Assembly (NCBI RefSeq): GCF_014648075.1
Contig: NZ_BMQK01000017.1
Location: 62,001 to 126,000, forward strand
Source of the DNA: Streptomyces ruber
GTDB taxonomy: Bacteria > Actinomycetota > Actinomycetes > Streptomycetales > Streptomycetaceae
Direction of reading: 5' to 3'
DNA length: 64,000 bases
The notes below the pieces were generated by a model. The model searched no databases, was not told the DNA's origin, and saw nothing but the letters and a program-made list of their open reading frames with translations. The first letter of the stretch is position 1, and each line of letters starts with the position of its first letter. Below are positions 41,536 to 50,487 of the stretch, in pieces. Made by a program: the position numbers and the translations under genes.

Positions 41536-43559
41536 TACGCGGCCCTCCTGTTGCTGCCCTGGCTGCCCTGCACGTCCCTGACCAGCCCGGCGATCGAGTC
41601 CGCCCGCAGCTCGTCCAGCGTCACCGCCGTACCGCCCAGCTCACCCGCGAGCTGCCCCGCGAGCCCCAGCCGCACCGGCCCCGCCTCGCAGTCCACGACC
41701 ACGGACGCGACACCGTCGGCGGCGAACAGCCGCGCCGCCCGCCCCGCGAGCGCGACGGGCTCCGGACCACCGGTGGCCCGCCCGTCCGTCACGACCACGA
41801 CGAGAGGCCGCCGCGCCGCGTCCCGCAGCCGCTCCACCCGCAGCACGTCGCGCGCCTTCAGCAGCCCGGCCGCGAGCGGCGTCCGCCCACCGGTCGGCAG
41901 CGACTCCAGCCGGGCCGCCGCCGCGTCGACGGACGAGGTCGGCGGCAGCGCCACATCGGCGGCCGACCCCCGGAACGTCACCAGCCCCACCTTGTCCCGC
42001 CGCTGGTACGCGTCCAGCAGCAGCGACAGCACGGCACCCTTCACGGCGCTCATGCGCTGCCGGGCGGCCATCGAGCCGGAGGCGTCGACGACGAAGAGGA
42101 CGAGGTTGCCCTCGCGCCCTTCCCGGGTGGCCTGCCGCAGATCGTCCCTGCGGACGACGAGCCCGGGGCCCGACCGGCCCCGCGCCCGCTGGTGCGGCGC
42201 CGCGGCCTGCACGGTCGCCGCGAGGTGCAGCTTGGTGAGGGCACCCTGAGGCCGCCGGGAGCCGGTGGTCCGCCCGTGCTCGGTGCGGGCCCGGGACCGG
42301 CGGCCTGCCGTTCCCTCGCCGATGCCGGGCACGCTCAGCACCTTGGTAGGGAACGGCTCGGCGGCCCGTACGGCGGACTGCTCGCCCGCGCCGGCACCGG
42401 AGGGCCGGGGCTCGCCGCCGTCGGCGGCCTCGGGCTGGGCGGGGGCGTCGCCCGCGTCGGGGCTGTCGGGACCGTCCTGGGGCGGCTGCCCGCCACCCCC
42501 ACCAGGGCCGTCCGGATCCGGATCGTCGTCGCCCGCGTTCTCGTCCCGCCCGCCGAACTGCTCCAGCGTCTCGTCGAGCTTGTCCTCGTCGAGGCCGGGC
42601 GCGTCGAAGGGCGCCCGACGCCTGCGATGAGGCAACGCGAGCAGTGCGGCTTGCCGCACATCCTCCGCCAGCACATCGGTCCGCCCGGCCCACGCGGCCA
42701 GCGCCGTTGCCGTCCGCGCCATCACGATGTCGGCGCGCATGCCGTCCACCTCGAACGCGGCACAGGTCGCCGCGATCTGCCGCAGCGCCCCGTCGCCGAG
42801 CCGCACGGACGGCAGCAGCTTCCGCGCCGCCACGACCCGCGCCCGGACGGCGACCTCCTCGTCGGCCCACCGCGCCGCGAAACCGTCCGGGTCGTCGTCG
42901 TAGGCGAGCCGCCGTCGCACGACCTCGACCCGCTGGTCGGGCTCGCGCGACGCGGCCACCTCCACGGTCAGCCCGAACCGGTCGAGCAGCTGCGGCCGCA
43001 GCTCGCCCTCCTCGGGGTTCATGGTGCCGACCAGCAGGAATCGGGCGGCATGCCGTACGGAGACGCCCTCGCGCTCGACGTAGGAGGCGCCCATGGCGGC
43101 GGCGTCGAGCAGCAGGTCGACGAGGTGGTCGTGGAGGAGGTTGACCTCGTCCACGTAGAGGATGCCGCGGTGCGCGTCGGCCAGCAGGCCCGGCTCGAAC
43201 GCCTTCACGCCCTCCGAGAGCGCCCGCTCGATGTCGAGCGCGCCGACGAGCCGGTCCTCGGAGGCGCCGACGGGGAGCTCGACCATGCGCGACGGCCGCG
43301 AGGTGCCTTCACCGGGCTCGTGCGGCCCGTCCGGGCACTGGGGGTCGGGGGCCGCCGGGTCGCAGGAGAAACGGCAACCGGGGACGACGTCGACCTCCGG
43401 CAGCAGTGCGGAGAGGGCGCGTACGGCCGTGCTCTTCGCGGTTCCTTTCTCTCCCCGGACCAGCACTCCACCAACCGCGGGGCTGACAGCGTTGAGGAGC
43501 AGGGCGAGGCGGAGGTCGTCCTGTCCTACGACAGCAGTGAAGGGAAAGGGCATGCTCAC
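41535..43559 (-). CDS. cobaltochelatase subunit: AAA+ plus VWA domain (ChlI/ChlD-like partner of CobN)
   Basis: A 674-residue fusion. The AAA+ part has FTAVVGQDDLRLALLLNAV, Walker A in VRGEKGTAKSTAVRAL, and Walker B in GILYVDEVNLLHDHLVDLLL. A long acidic/Pro linker (about residues 345-430) precedes a VWA integrin-like domain with the MIDAS motif VVDASGSMAARQRMSAVKGA. It drives metal insertion by CobN in place of CobS/CobT. GTG 43559 is preferred because GAAGGAG lies ten bases upstream; ATG 43553 is the alternative. Confidence 0.9.
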   Translation of the reverse strand: MSMPFPFTAVVGQDDLRLALLLNAVSPAVGGVLVRGEKGTAKSTAVRALSALLPEVDVVPGCRFSCDPAAPDPQCPDGPHEPGEGTSRPSRMVELPVGASEDRLVGALDIERALSEGVKAFEPGLLADAHRGILYVDEVNLLHDHLVDLLLDAAAMGASYVEREGVSVRHAARFLLVGTMNPEEGELRPQLLDRFGLTVEVAASREPDQRVEVVRRRLAYDDDPDGFAARWADEEVAVRARVVAARKLLPSVRLGDGALRQIAATCAAFEVDGMRADIVMARTATALAAWAGRTDVLAEDVRQAALLALPHRRRRAPFDAPGLDEDKLDETLEQFGGRDENAGDDDPDPDGPGGGGGQPPQDGPDSPDAGDAPAQPEAADGGEPRPSGAGAGEQSAVRAAEPFPTKVLSVPGIGEGTAGRRSRARTEHGRTTGSRRPQGALTKLHLAATVQAAAPHQRARGRSGPGLVVRRDDLRQATREGREGNLVLFVVDASGSMAARQRMSAVKGAVLSLLLDAYQRRDKVGLVTFRGSAADVALPPTSSVDAAAARLESLPTGGRTPLAAGLLKARDVLRVERLRDAARRPLVVVVTDGRATGGPEPVALAGRAARLFAADGVASVVVDCEAGPVRLGLAGQLAGELGGTAVTLDELRADSIAGLVRDVQGSQGSNRRAA

Positions 43560-43633
43560 GCGGTGATCACTCCTTCGGGTGACGCAGGGGAAAGCGGCTC
43601 GCCGTCCGGCCAAAAGCCCGCCGGGGTGGAGAC

Positions 43634-43722
43634 CTGTTCCCCGCCGACGCGGGGGTGGTCCGGCGCCGTTGTATCCGTGACGGCGGATTGCAGTGTGCTC
43701 CCCGCCGACGCGGGGGTTTCCG
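43634..43722. CRISPR. orphan two-repeat CRISPR-like element (type I-E-like repeat)
   Basis: Two copies share the core CCCCGCCGACGCGGGGGT, at 43639-43656 and 43700-43717, exactly 61 bp apart. As 28-29-nt repeats (43634-43661, 43695-43722) with a 33-base unique segment between, this equals the 29+32 period of type I-E arrays. The repeat has the palindromic CCCCGC-N4-GCGGGG stem and GGTCC-like 3' end typical of Streptomyces I-E repeats. Flanking bases differ between copies, so it is degenerate. It fills the 169-bp gap between cobN and the chelatase gene. No cas gene is in the window. Confidence 0.6.
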
Positions 43723-43728
43723 GAGAGA

Positions 43729-46700
43729 TCACTCGTCTCCCTCCAGATCTCCCTCAAGTTCGAGGTAGGTTGCCCGGAGCCGGTCCAGGGTTTCCTGGTC
43801 CGGCTCCGCCCACAGCCCGCGGTCCGCAGCTTCCAGCAGCCGTTCAGTGATGCCGCGCAGCGCCCAGGGGTTGGACTTCCGCATGAACTCCTGGTTCTCC
43901 GGCGAGAACACGTACTCGGCCGACAACTTCTCGTACATCCAGTCGTCGACGACCCCAGCGGTGGCGTCGTAGCCGAAGAGGTAGTCCACTGTCGCCGCCA
44001 TCTCGAAGGCTCCCTTATACCCATGCCTTCTCATGGCGCTCATCCAGCGCGGATTGACCACCCGCGCGCGGAACACCCGGTGCGTCTCCTCGCCCAGCGT
44101 GCGGGTTTTCACCTGGTCCGGCACGGCCGAGTCACCCACATACGCCTCGGGACTCTCACCCGTCAGGTGCCGCACCATGGCCACCATGCCGCCGTGGTAC
44201 TGGAAATAATCGTCCGCGTCGACGAGGTCGTGCTCCCTGGTGTCGACATTTTTCGCCGCCACCGCGATCCGCTTGAACGCCGTCTCCATGTCCCCGCGCG
44301 CGGCCCGCCCGTCGAGCCCGCGCCCGTACGCGTAACCGCCCCAGACGGCGTACACCTCGGCGAGGTCCGCGTCGCTGCGCCAGTTCCGCGCGTCGATCAG
44401 CGGCAGCAGACCCGCCCCGTACGCCCCCGGCTTCGAGCCGAAGATACGGGCCGTCGCGCGCCGCCGGTCACCGTGCTCGGCGGTGTCCTCGTCGGCGTGC
44501 GCCCGGACGTAGTTCTGTTCGGCGGGCTCGTCCAGCTCCGCCACCGCCCGCACCGCGTCGTCGATCAGCCCGACCACGTGCGGGAAGGCGTCCCGGAAGA
44601 ACCCGGAGATACGGACCGTGACGTCGATGCGCGGCCGGCCCAGTTCCTCCGGCGGCACGATCTCGAAGCCGGTCACCCGGCGCGACGCGTCGTCCCACAC
44701 CGGACGGCACCCCAGCAGCGCCAGGATCTCGGCGATGTCGTCGCCCTGGGTGCGCATCGCGGACGTGCCCCAGACCGTGAGGCCGACCGACTTCGGGTAC
44801 TCGCCCGTGTCGGCCAGGTACCGCTGCACCAGCGAGTCCGCGAGCGACTGGCCGACCTCCCAGCTCAGCCGGGACGGGATGGCCTTCGGGTCGACGGAGT
44901 AGAAGTTGCGGCCGGTCGGGAGGACGTTGACCAGGCCGCGCGTCGGCGAACCGGACGGGCCGGCCGGGACGTAACCGCCGTCCAGCGCGCGCAGGATGTG
45001 CCCGATCTCGTCCGTCGTACGGGCGAGACGCGGCACGACCTCGGTGCACGCGAACTCCAGCACCGCGACGGCGTCCGGCAGCTCCGTACCACCGAGCACC
45101 TCACGCACCAGCGCGGGCGCGGCCGAGCCGTCCCACGCACGCTCCTCCATGCCCTCCGCGATCCGCCGGCACAGCTGCTCCAGCAGGTCGATGGCGTCGG
45201 CGGCCGTGCGCGAAGGGCCCTCGACCAGGTCCGTCAGCTCCACCGGCACCTTCACCGGCGCGCCCGGCTCGGCGAGCAGTTCCTTCTCCACCAGTCCGAA
45301 GTGCTCGGCGAGGGAAGCCCTGAGGCCCGGCAGCGCGTTCGCCTGCCCGCCCCACACCTGCGAGGCGCGCAGCACGGCCAGCACGAGGTTGACGCGCGGC
45401 TCACCGACCGGGCCACCGCCCAGGATGTGCAGGCCGTCGCGGATCTGCACGTCCTTGATCTCGCACAGGTAGCCGTCGATGTGCATGACGAACTCGTCGA
45501 AGTCGTCGTCGTCCGGCTGGTCGTCCACGTGCAGGTCGTGGTGGAGCTCGGCGGCCTTGACCAGCGTCCAGATCTGGGCGCGCACGGCCGGGGCCTTCGT
45601 CGGGTCGAGGTCCGACACCAGCGCGTACTCGTCGAGGAGCTGCTCCAGCTTGGCCAGGTCGCCGTACGTGTCGGCGCGGGCCATCGGCGGGACCAGGTGG
45701 TCGACCACCGTGGCGTGGCCACGGCGCTTGGCCTGGGTGCCTTCGCCGGGGTCGTTGACGATGAAGGGGTAGATCAGCGGGAGGTCGCCGAGGACCGCGT
45801 CCGGCGCGCACCCGCGCGACAACCCCAGCCCCTTGCCCGGCAGCCACTCCATCGTGCCGTGCTTGCCCATGTGGACGATCGCGTCGGCGCCGAACGAGTT
45901 CTCCAGCCACCTGTACGCGGCCATGTAGTGGTGCGACGGCGGCATGTCCGGGTCGTGGTAGATCGCGATCGGGTTCTCGCCGAAGCCGCGCGGCGGCTGG
46001 ATCATGACCACGACGTTCCCGAACTGGAGCGAGGCGAGCACGATGTCGTCGCCGTCCACGTAGAGGCTGCCCGGCGGCTCGCCCCACGCCTCCAGCATCG
46101 CGTCCTTCAGCTCCGGGTCGAGCTTGTCGAACCAGGCCCGGTAGTCGGCGAGCGGCACGCGCGCGGGAGCCGCGGCGAGCTGGTCCTCGGTGAGCCATTC
46201 GACGTCGTGGCCGCCGGCCTCGATGAGGCGGTGGATCAGCTCGTCGCCGTTGTCCGGGTGGCCCTCCACGACGTAACCGGCGTCCCGCAGCGAGTCGAGC
46301 ACCCGTACCGCCGAGGCGGGGGTGTCCAGGCCGACCGCGTTGCCGACGCGCGAGTGCTTGGTGGGGTACGCGGTGAAGACGAGCGCGATCTTCTTGTCGG
46401 CGTTCGCCTTGTGCTTCAGCTGCGCGTGCCGTACGGCGATCCCGGCGACCCGCGCGGCCCGCTCGGGGTCGGCCACGTACACCGGGACGTCGTCCGGGCC
46501 CTGCTCCTTGAAGGAGAACGGGACGGTGATCAGCCGGCCGTCGAACTCCGGGATCGCGACCTGCATCGCGGCGTCCATGGGGGAGAGGGCGGCGTCGGAC
46601 TCCTCCCAGGCGCTCCGCGAGGAAGTCAGGCACAGGCCCTGCAGCACCGGTACGTTCAGGTCCGCGAGCGCCCCGATGTCCCAGGCCTCCTCGTCGCCGC

Positions 46701-47382
46701 CCGCCGACGCCTGCGAGGCGTGCGTGCCGCCGGCCGCGAGCACGGTGGCGACCAGCGCGTCGGCCTGCCCGAGGATCTCGTACAGCCCCTCGTCCGCGCC
46801 GCGCAGCGAACCGCAGTACACGGGCAGCGCGTTGGCGCCGCGCGCCTCGATCGCGTCGCACAGGGTGTCGACGAAGGCGGTGTTGCCGCTCAGTTCGTGG
46901 GCCCGGTAGAAGAGCACGCCGACGGTGGGACGGCCACCGAGAAGGGCCCGGTCGCCGTGGACGCCGTACTCCGGCATCTTCCGCGGCTCCTCGAAGCCCT
47001 CACCCGTGAGCAGCACGGTGTCGGAGAGGAAGCGCGCCAGCTCGGTGAGGTTCTCCGGGCCGCCCTCGACGAGGTACCGCAGCGCCTCGGCGACCACGCC
47101 CGCCGGGACCGACGACTCGGCCATCAGTTCGGCGTCGGGCACGGCCTCCCCGCCGAGCAGCACGGTCGGGATGCCGGACGCCTTCAGCGCCGCGAGCCCG
47201 TCCTCCCAGGCGCGCTTGCCGCCGAGGAGGCGTACGACGGCGATGTCCGCGCCGTCGAGGAGACCCGGAAGCTCCTCGGTGACGTCCACGCGGGTCGGGT
47301 TGCCGATCCGGTAGGAGGCGCCGGAGGCACGGGCCGCCAGCAGGTCCGTGTCGGCGGTCGACAACAACAGCACAGTGCTCAT
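43729..47382 (-). CDS. cobN: cobaltochelatase large subunit CobN
   Basis: A 1217-residue protein of the CobN/BchH family. It starts MSTVLLLSTADTDLLAAR and contains GNTAFVDTLCDAIEARGANA, VFTAYPTKHSRVGNAVGLDTPAS, DAIVHMGKHGTMEWLPGKGLGLS (conserved His), VYAVWGGYAYGRGLDG and a C-terminal MVRHLTGESPEAYVGDS region. It binds the corrin ring and receives cobalt in the late-insertion (aerobic) route with the AAA/VWA partner downstream. The ATG overlaps the cobQ stop (ATGA). Confidence 0.96.
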   Translation of the reverse strand: MSTVLLLSTADTDLLAARASGASYRIGNPTRVDVTEELPGLLDGADIAVVRLLGGKRAWEDGLAALKASGIPTVLLGGEAVPDAELMAESSVPAGVVAEALRYLVEGGPENLTELARFLSDTVLLTGEGFEEPRKMPEYGVHGDRALLGGRPTVGVLFYRAHELSGNTAFVDTLCDAIEARGANALPVYCGSLRGADEGLYEILGQADALVATVLAAGGTHASQASAGGDEEAWDIGALADLNVPVLQGLCLTSSRSAWEESDAALSPMDAAMQVAIPEFDGRLITVPFSFKEQGPDDVPVYVADPERAARVAGIAVRHAQLKHKANADKKIALVFTAYPTKHSRVGNAVGLDTPASAVRVLDSLRDAGYVVEGHPDNGDELIHRLIEAGGHDVEWLTEDQLAAAPARVPLADYRAWFDKLDPELKDAMLEAWGEPPGSLYVDGDDIVLASLQFGNVVVMIQPPRGFGENPIAIYHDPDMPPSHHYMAAYRWLENSFGADAIVHMGKHGTMEWLPGKGLGLSRGCAPDAVLGDLPLIYPFIVNDPGEGTQAKRRGHATVVDHLVPPMARADTYGDLAKLEQLLDEYALVSDLDPTKAPAVRAQIWTLVKAAELHHDLHVDDQPDDDDFDEFVMHIDGYLCEIKDVQIRDGLHILGGGPVGEPRVNLVLAVLRASQVWGGQANALPGLRASLAEHFGLVEKELLAEPGAPVKVPVELTDLVEGPSRTAADAIDLLEQLCRRIAEGMEERAWDGSAAPALVREVLGGTELPDAVAVLEFACTEVVPRLARTTDEIGHILRALDGGYVPAGPSGSPTRGLVNVLPTGRNFYSVDPKAIPSRLSWEVGQSLADSLVQRYLADTGEYPKSVGLTVWGTSAMRTQGDDIAEILALLGCRPVWDDASRRVTGFEIVPPEELGRPRIDVTVRISGFFRDAFPHVVGLIDDAVRAVAELDEPAEQNYVRAHADEDTAEHGDRRRATARIFGSKPGAYGAGLLPLIDARNWRSDADLAEVYAVWGGYAYGRGLDGRAARGDMETAFKRIAVAAKNVDTREHDLVDADDYFQYHGGMVAMVRHLTGESPEAYVGDSAVPDQVKTRTLGEETHRVFRARVVNPRWMSAMRRHGYKGAFEMAATVDYLFGYDATAGVVDDWMYEKLSAEYVFSPENQEFMRKSNPWALRGITERLLEAADRGLWAEPDQETLDRLRATYLELEGDLEGDE

Positions 47383-48890
47383 GCGGGCGCTCCCGGTGCG
47401 ATGAAGGGCAGTCCTGACGGCGCGCCCGACTCGATGAGCCGCCACAGCGCGTCCGTGTCCGCGTGTTCTTCGATGAGGTCGCCGAGCCGGTCGAGCTGCT
47501 GCTCGCGCAGCGCGGCGAAGGAGGTGTCGGGGGCGGGGACGAAGCGGCGGCCCGCGGCGGCCGCCACCTCGCGCAGGAAGGCCCGGCGGAACCCGTCGGA
47601 CTCCAGCGAACCGTGCCAGTGGGTGCCCCAGGTCTGACCGATCCGGCAGCCGTCGAGGAAGGCGTCCCCGCCCTGCACGTCGGCGACGCCGTGGTGGATC
47701 TCGTACCCCTCGACCCGCTCGCCGAGGGCCTCGCCCACCGGCCGGGTGAGGGTCTTCTCGCGGGCGAACCGCACCCGCACGGGCAGCAGACCCAGCCCCT
47801 CCACGTGCCCGGCGCGGGACTCGACCTCGTCCTCGATGTGCTCGCCGAGGAGCTGGAAGCCGCCGCAGATGCCGAGCACGGGGCGCCCTTCGGCGGCCCG
47901 GCGCGCGAGGGCGTCCGCGAGCCGGCGCTCGCGCAGCCACTCCAGGGCGCGTACGGTGCCGCGCGTCCCGGGGACCACCACCAGATCCGCGTCGGCGAGC
48001 TCCTCCGGCCGGTCCACGAACCGCACCACGACCCCCGGTTCGGCGGCCAGCGCGTCCACGTCGGTGAAGTTGGACATCAGCGGGACGGCGCACACGGCGA
48101 CGCGCAGCACGTCCTCGCCCACGGGCGCGGTGACCGCCGACTCGCGCACGGCGCCGCGCAGCGACACCGCCATCCCGTCCTCCTCGTCGATCCCGAGGCC
48201 GTGCCGGAAGGGAAGGACGCCGTACGTGCGCCGCCCGGTGAGGCCCTGGAGCATGTCCAGTCCCGGCTCCAGCAGGGAGACGTCCCCGCGGAACTTGTTG
48301 ACGAGGAACCCGGCGACGAGGTCCTGGTCCTCGCGCGAGAGCAGCGCCACCGTCCCGAAGAAGGAGGCGAAGACCCCGCCGCGGTCGATGTCGCCGACGA
48401 CGAGGACGGGCAGGCGCGCATTGCGCGCGATACCCATGTTGACGATGTCGGTCCGCCGCAGATTGATCTCGGCGGGCGAACCGGCCCCCTCACAGATCAC
48501 CGCGTCATACGTGCCCCGCAGTTCGGCGAGGCAGTCCAGCACGGTGCCGAGGAGCGCCTGCTGCCGTCCGCCGTGGTAGCCGCGCGCGCTCATCTCGCCC
48601 ACCGGCTTCCCCAGCAGCACCACCTGACTGCTCCGCTCACCGCCGGGCTTGAGCAGCACGGGGTTCATGAGCGCGGTGGGTTCGACGCGGCACGCCTGCG
48701 CCTGCATGGCCTGCGCGCGCCCGATCTCCGCGCCCTCCCGGGTCACGAACGAGTTGAGGGACATGTTCTGTGCCTTGAACGGCGCGACCTTCACGCCCTG
48801 CCGGACCAGCCACCGGCAGATCCCGGCGGTCACGACGCTCTTGCCGGCGTCGGAGGTGGTCCCGGCGACGAGCAGCCCACCACCGCTCAT
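47379..48890 (-). CDS. cobQ: cobyric acid synthase CobQ/CbiP
   Basis: A 503-residue glutamine amidotransferase that amidates positions b, d, e and g. The P-loop is LLVAGTTSDAGKSVVTAG; VAPFKAQNMSLNSFVT, AVICEGAGSPAEINLR and VVGDIDRGGVFASFFGT follow. The class I-like glutaminase has the Cys in VLGICGGFQLLG and the His in GYEIHHGV. The ATG overlaps the cobD stop (ATGA). Confidence 0.96.
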   Translation of the reverse strand: MSGGGLLVAGTTSDAGKSVVTAGICRWLVRQGVKVAPFKAQNMSLNSFVTREGAEIGRAQAMQAQACRVEPTALMNPVLLKPGGERSSQVVLLGKPVGEMSARGYHGGRQQALLGTVLDCLAELRGTYDAVICEGAGSPAEINLRRTDIVNMGIARNARLPVLVVGDIDRGGVFASFFGTVALLSREDQDLVAGFLVNKFRGDVSLLEPGLDMLQGLTGRRTYGVLPFRHGLGIDEEDGMAVSLRGAVRESAVTAPVGEDVLRVAVCAVPLMSNFTDVDALAAEPGVVVRFVDRPEELADADLVVVPGTRGTVRALEWLRERRLADALARRAAEGRPVLGICGGFQLLGEHIEDEVESRAGHVEGLGLLPVRVRFAREKTLTRPVGEALGERVEGYEIHHGVADVQGGDAFLDGCRIGQTWGTHWHGSLESDGFRRAFLREVAAAAGRRFVPAPDTSFAALREQQLDRLGDLIEEHADTDALWRLIESGAPSGLPFIAPGAPA

Positions 48891-49855
48891 GACGTACGCC
48901 CCTTCGTCTTCGTGAGAGTCCTGGCCGCGCGGACGGCGAACCGCGCACCGGCGCACACGCCGAGTGCGAGCGCGCTCACCCGCCGGGACAGCCGTACGGC
49001 CCGCTCGATGTCCCGCACCTCGACGGCGCGGCCCTCCCCGTTCAGCACCGGCCGGTGCTCCACCCGCCCCCCGTACGAGAGGGTGCCGCCCAGCCGTACG
49101 CCCAGCGCGCCCGCGAAGGACGCCTCGACGGGCCCGGCGTTGGGGCTGGGGTGCTTGTGCGCGTCCGCGCGCCAGGCGCGTACGGCGGTGCGCGGGGCGC
49201 CGCCGGCCAGGACGGCGAGGGCGGCGGTCAGCCGCGCGCCCGGCCACCCGGCGAGGTCGTCGAGGCGCGCGGAGGCCCACCCGTACCGCAGGTACCGGGG
49301 CGACCTGTGCCCCACCATGGCGTCGAGCGTGTTGACGGCCCGGAAGCCCACGAGCCCCGGCACCCCGCCCACGGCGCCCCACACCAGGGCCCCGACCACG
49401 GCGTCGGAGGTGTTCTCGGCGACGGACTCGACCACGGCCCGGGCGATCCCGTCGGCGTCGAGCGCCTGCGGATCGCGCCCGCACAGATGCGGCAGCCGGG
49501 CGCGGGCGGCCTCGATGTCACCGGACTCCAGCGCCTCCCCGACGGCCCGGGCCTCCCGCCCGAGCGAGGTCCCGCCCACGACGGCCCAGGTGGTGGCCGC
49601 GGTCAGCGCGACGGAGGCGGCGGCGGAGGTACGGACGGCACGGGCGGCGACGGCGGCCAGAGCCACGGCGCCGCCGGCGCACACGGCGGCGTGCAGCGCG
49701 CCCCGGCCCCGGTGGTCCCGCCACAGCACCCGTTCCACGGCACCCGCGGCCCGCCCGAACACGGCGACCGGGTGCCCACGGCGCGGATCGCCGAGGAGCA
49801 GGTCGCCGAGGAGGCCGGCGGCGGCGCCGTACGCGAAGACGCGTTCGGCCCGCAT
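48887..49855 (-). CDS. cobD: adenosylcobinamide-phosphate synthase CobD/CbiB
   Basis: A 322-residue integral membrane enzyme attaching the aminopropanol (phosphate) arm. Family motifs: LLGDLLLGDPRRGHPVAVFGR, VESVAENTSDAVVGALVWGAVGG, GFRAVNTLDAMVGHRSPRY, KHPSPNAGPVEASFAGALG. It is the first gene after the cobalamin riboswitch. The ATG at 49855 lacks its own Shine-Dalgarno and lies four bases after the stop of a 19-codon leader ORF, suggesting re-initiation. An in-frame upstream GTG would give a longer, atypical N terminus. Confidence 0.93.
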   Translation of the reverse strand: MRAERVFAYGAAAGLLGDLLLGDPRRGHPVAVFGRAAGAVERVLWRDHRGRGALHAAVCAGGAVALAAVAARAVRTSAAASVALTAATTWAVVGGTSLGREARAVGEALESGDIEAARARLPHLCGRDPQALDADGIARAVVESVAENTSDAVVGALVWGAVGGVPGLVGFRAVNTLDAMVGHRSPRYLRYGWASARLDDLAGWPGARLTAALAVLAGGAPRTAVRAWRADAHKHPSPNAGPVEASFAGALGVRLGGTLSYGGRVEHRPVLNGEGRAVEVRDIERAVRLSRRVSALALGVCAGARFAVRAARTLTKTKGRTS

Positions 49856-49859
49856 CGGC

Positions 49860-49919
49860 TCAGCCGGCCGTCGGAGCGGACGGGACGTCGCTGGTGAATC
49901 TCGGTCGGCAGCCGTGCAT
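49860..49919 (-). CDS. putative 19-residue leader ORF upstream of cobD
   Basis: ATG with GAGGA eight bases upstream encodes MHGCRPRFTSDVPSAPTAG and stops four bases before the cobD ATG. It sits in the riboswitch expression platform. Coupled translation would explain the missing cobD ribosome site. It is too short for coding statistics, and it could instead be untranslated leader. Confidence 0.35.
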   Translation of the reverse strand: MHGCRPRFTSDVPSAPTAG

Positions 49920-49969
49920 GGCGATATGTCCTCACTCAGGGTGTCCACGCCCTGGCTCGACGAAATCCG

Positions 49970-50105
49970 GCGGTGAGAGTTCCTGGCTCCCGGGGTGTAC
50001 GCCCCGGTGACAGTGGCGGGACCGCGCCGGATTCTCACCGGCTTCCTCTCCTGCCGCCGTAACTGGCTCCGGCAGTCCACCACGGGCTTCGAATCTCAGT
50101 CAACT
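49970..50105 (-). promoter_or_regulatory. cobalamin (adenosylcobalamin) riboswitch
   Basis: Read on the minus strand, it contains the diagnostic GGAAGCCGGTGAGAATCC, then GGTCCCGCCACTGT (B12 box, 50009-50022 region), and after a hairpin (ACCGGGGCGTACACCCCGG) the closing GGGAGCCAGGA. A 5' half with GCCGGAGCCAGTTACGGCGG precedes it. Ends are approximate. It should repress the downstream cobD-cobQ-cobN... operon when adenosylcobalamin is abundant, probably by sequestering translation initiation or by termination. Confidence 0.93.
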
Positions 50106-50170
50106 TGCGGTTGACCTGCGCAAGGGGGATGTGCGAAGGCCCACATCTCCTGCCACAGCGGACACGGCAC

Positions 50171-50216
50171 GAGGGCGCCCCGGGTACCGGCCCGAGCCGG
50201 CATCCGGGGCGCCCTC
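50171..50216. terminator. hairpin terminator of the phosphate-transport operon
   Basis: Perfect 13-bp arms GAGGGCGCCCCGG (50171-50183) and its complement (50204-50216), with a nested CCGG/CCGG pair in the loop. It lies 15 bases past the small membrane-protein stop and insulates it from the riboswitch region. Confidence 0.75.
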
Positions 50217-50231
50217 ACAGGGAGTGCGCCG

Positions 50232-50453
50232 TCAGGCGACGATCAGATAGATCCCGTACGCCACCGCCGCCGCGCAGGCCGCGAAGCAGGCGTAGGCGGT
50301 CGTGGTCGCGAGAACGGCGGAGCCTCCGGACTCGGCCGCCCTCTCCCGCTTGGAGAGACCGATGATGCCGAGGCTGAAGAGGCCGACGAGAGCCACGGTG
50401 GCCACGAGACTGACGCCGAAGACGGAGCCGAGGGCTGCCCAGTCGATGTGCAT
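50232..50453 (-). CDS. small two-helix membrane protein downstream of the phosphate transporter
   Basis: 73 residues: one helix VFGVSLVATVALVGLFSLGIIGL, a short charged loop SKRERAAESGG, and a second helix AYACFAACAAAVAYGIYLIVA. It starts 34 bases after the PiT stop on the same strand and ends at a terminator, so it belongs to that operon. Similar small proteins accompany PiT genes in other Streptomyces; their function is unknown. Confidence 0.8.
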   Translation of the reverse strand: MHIDWAALGSVFGVSLVATVALVGLFSLGIIGLSKRERAAESGGSAVLATTTAYACFAACAAAVAYGIYLIVA

Positions 50454-50487
50454 GGTGGGTTACTTCCTTGGAGCTCGGGCCCGGTGC

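Noticed and set aside
43581..43600. GTGACGCAGGGG as a possible third CRISPR repeat
   Set aside because: It is 65 rather than 61 bp from the next repeat, lacks the CCCC half of the stem and matches poorly.
43693..47637. A 1314-residue open frame on the plus strand opposite cobN
   Set aside because: It is an antisense shadow created by the high GC content. Its composition is Arg/Val/His-rich with no domain, while the minus strand carries a complete CobN.
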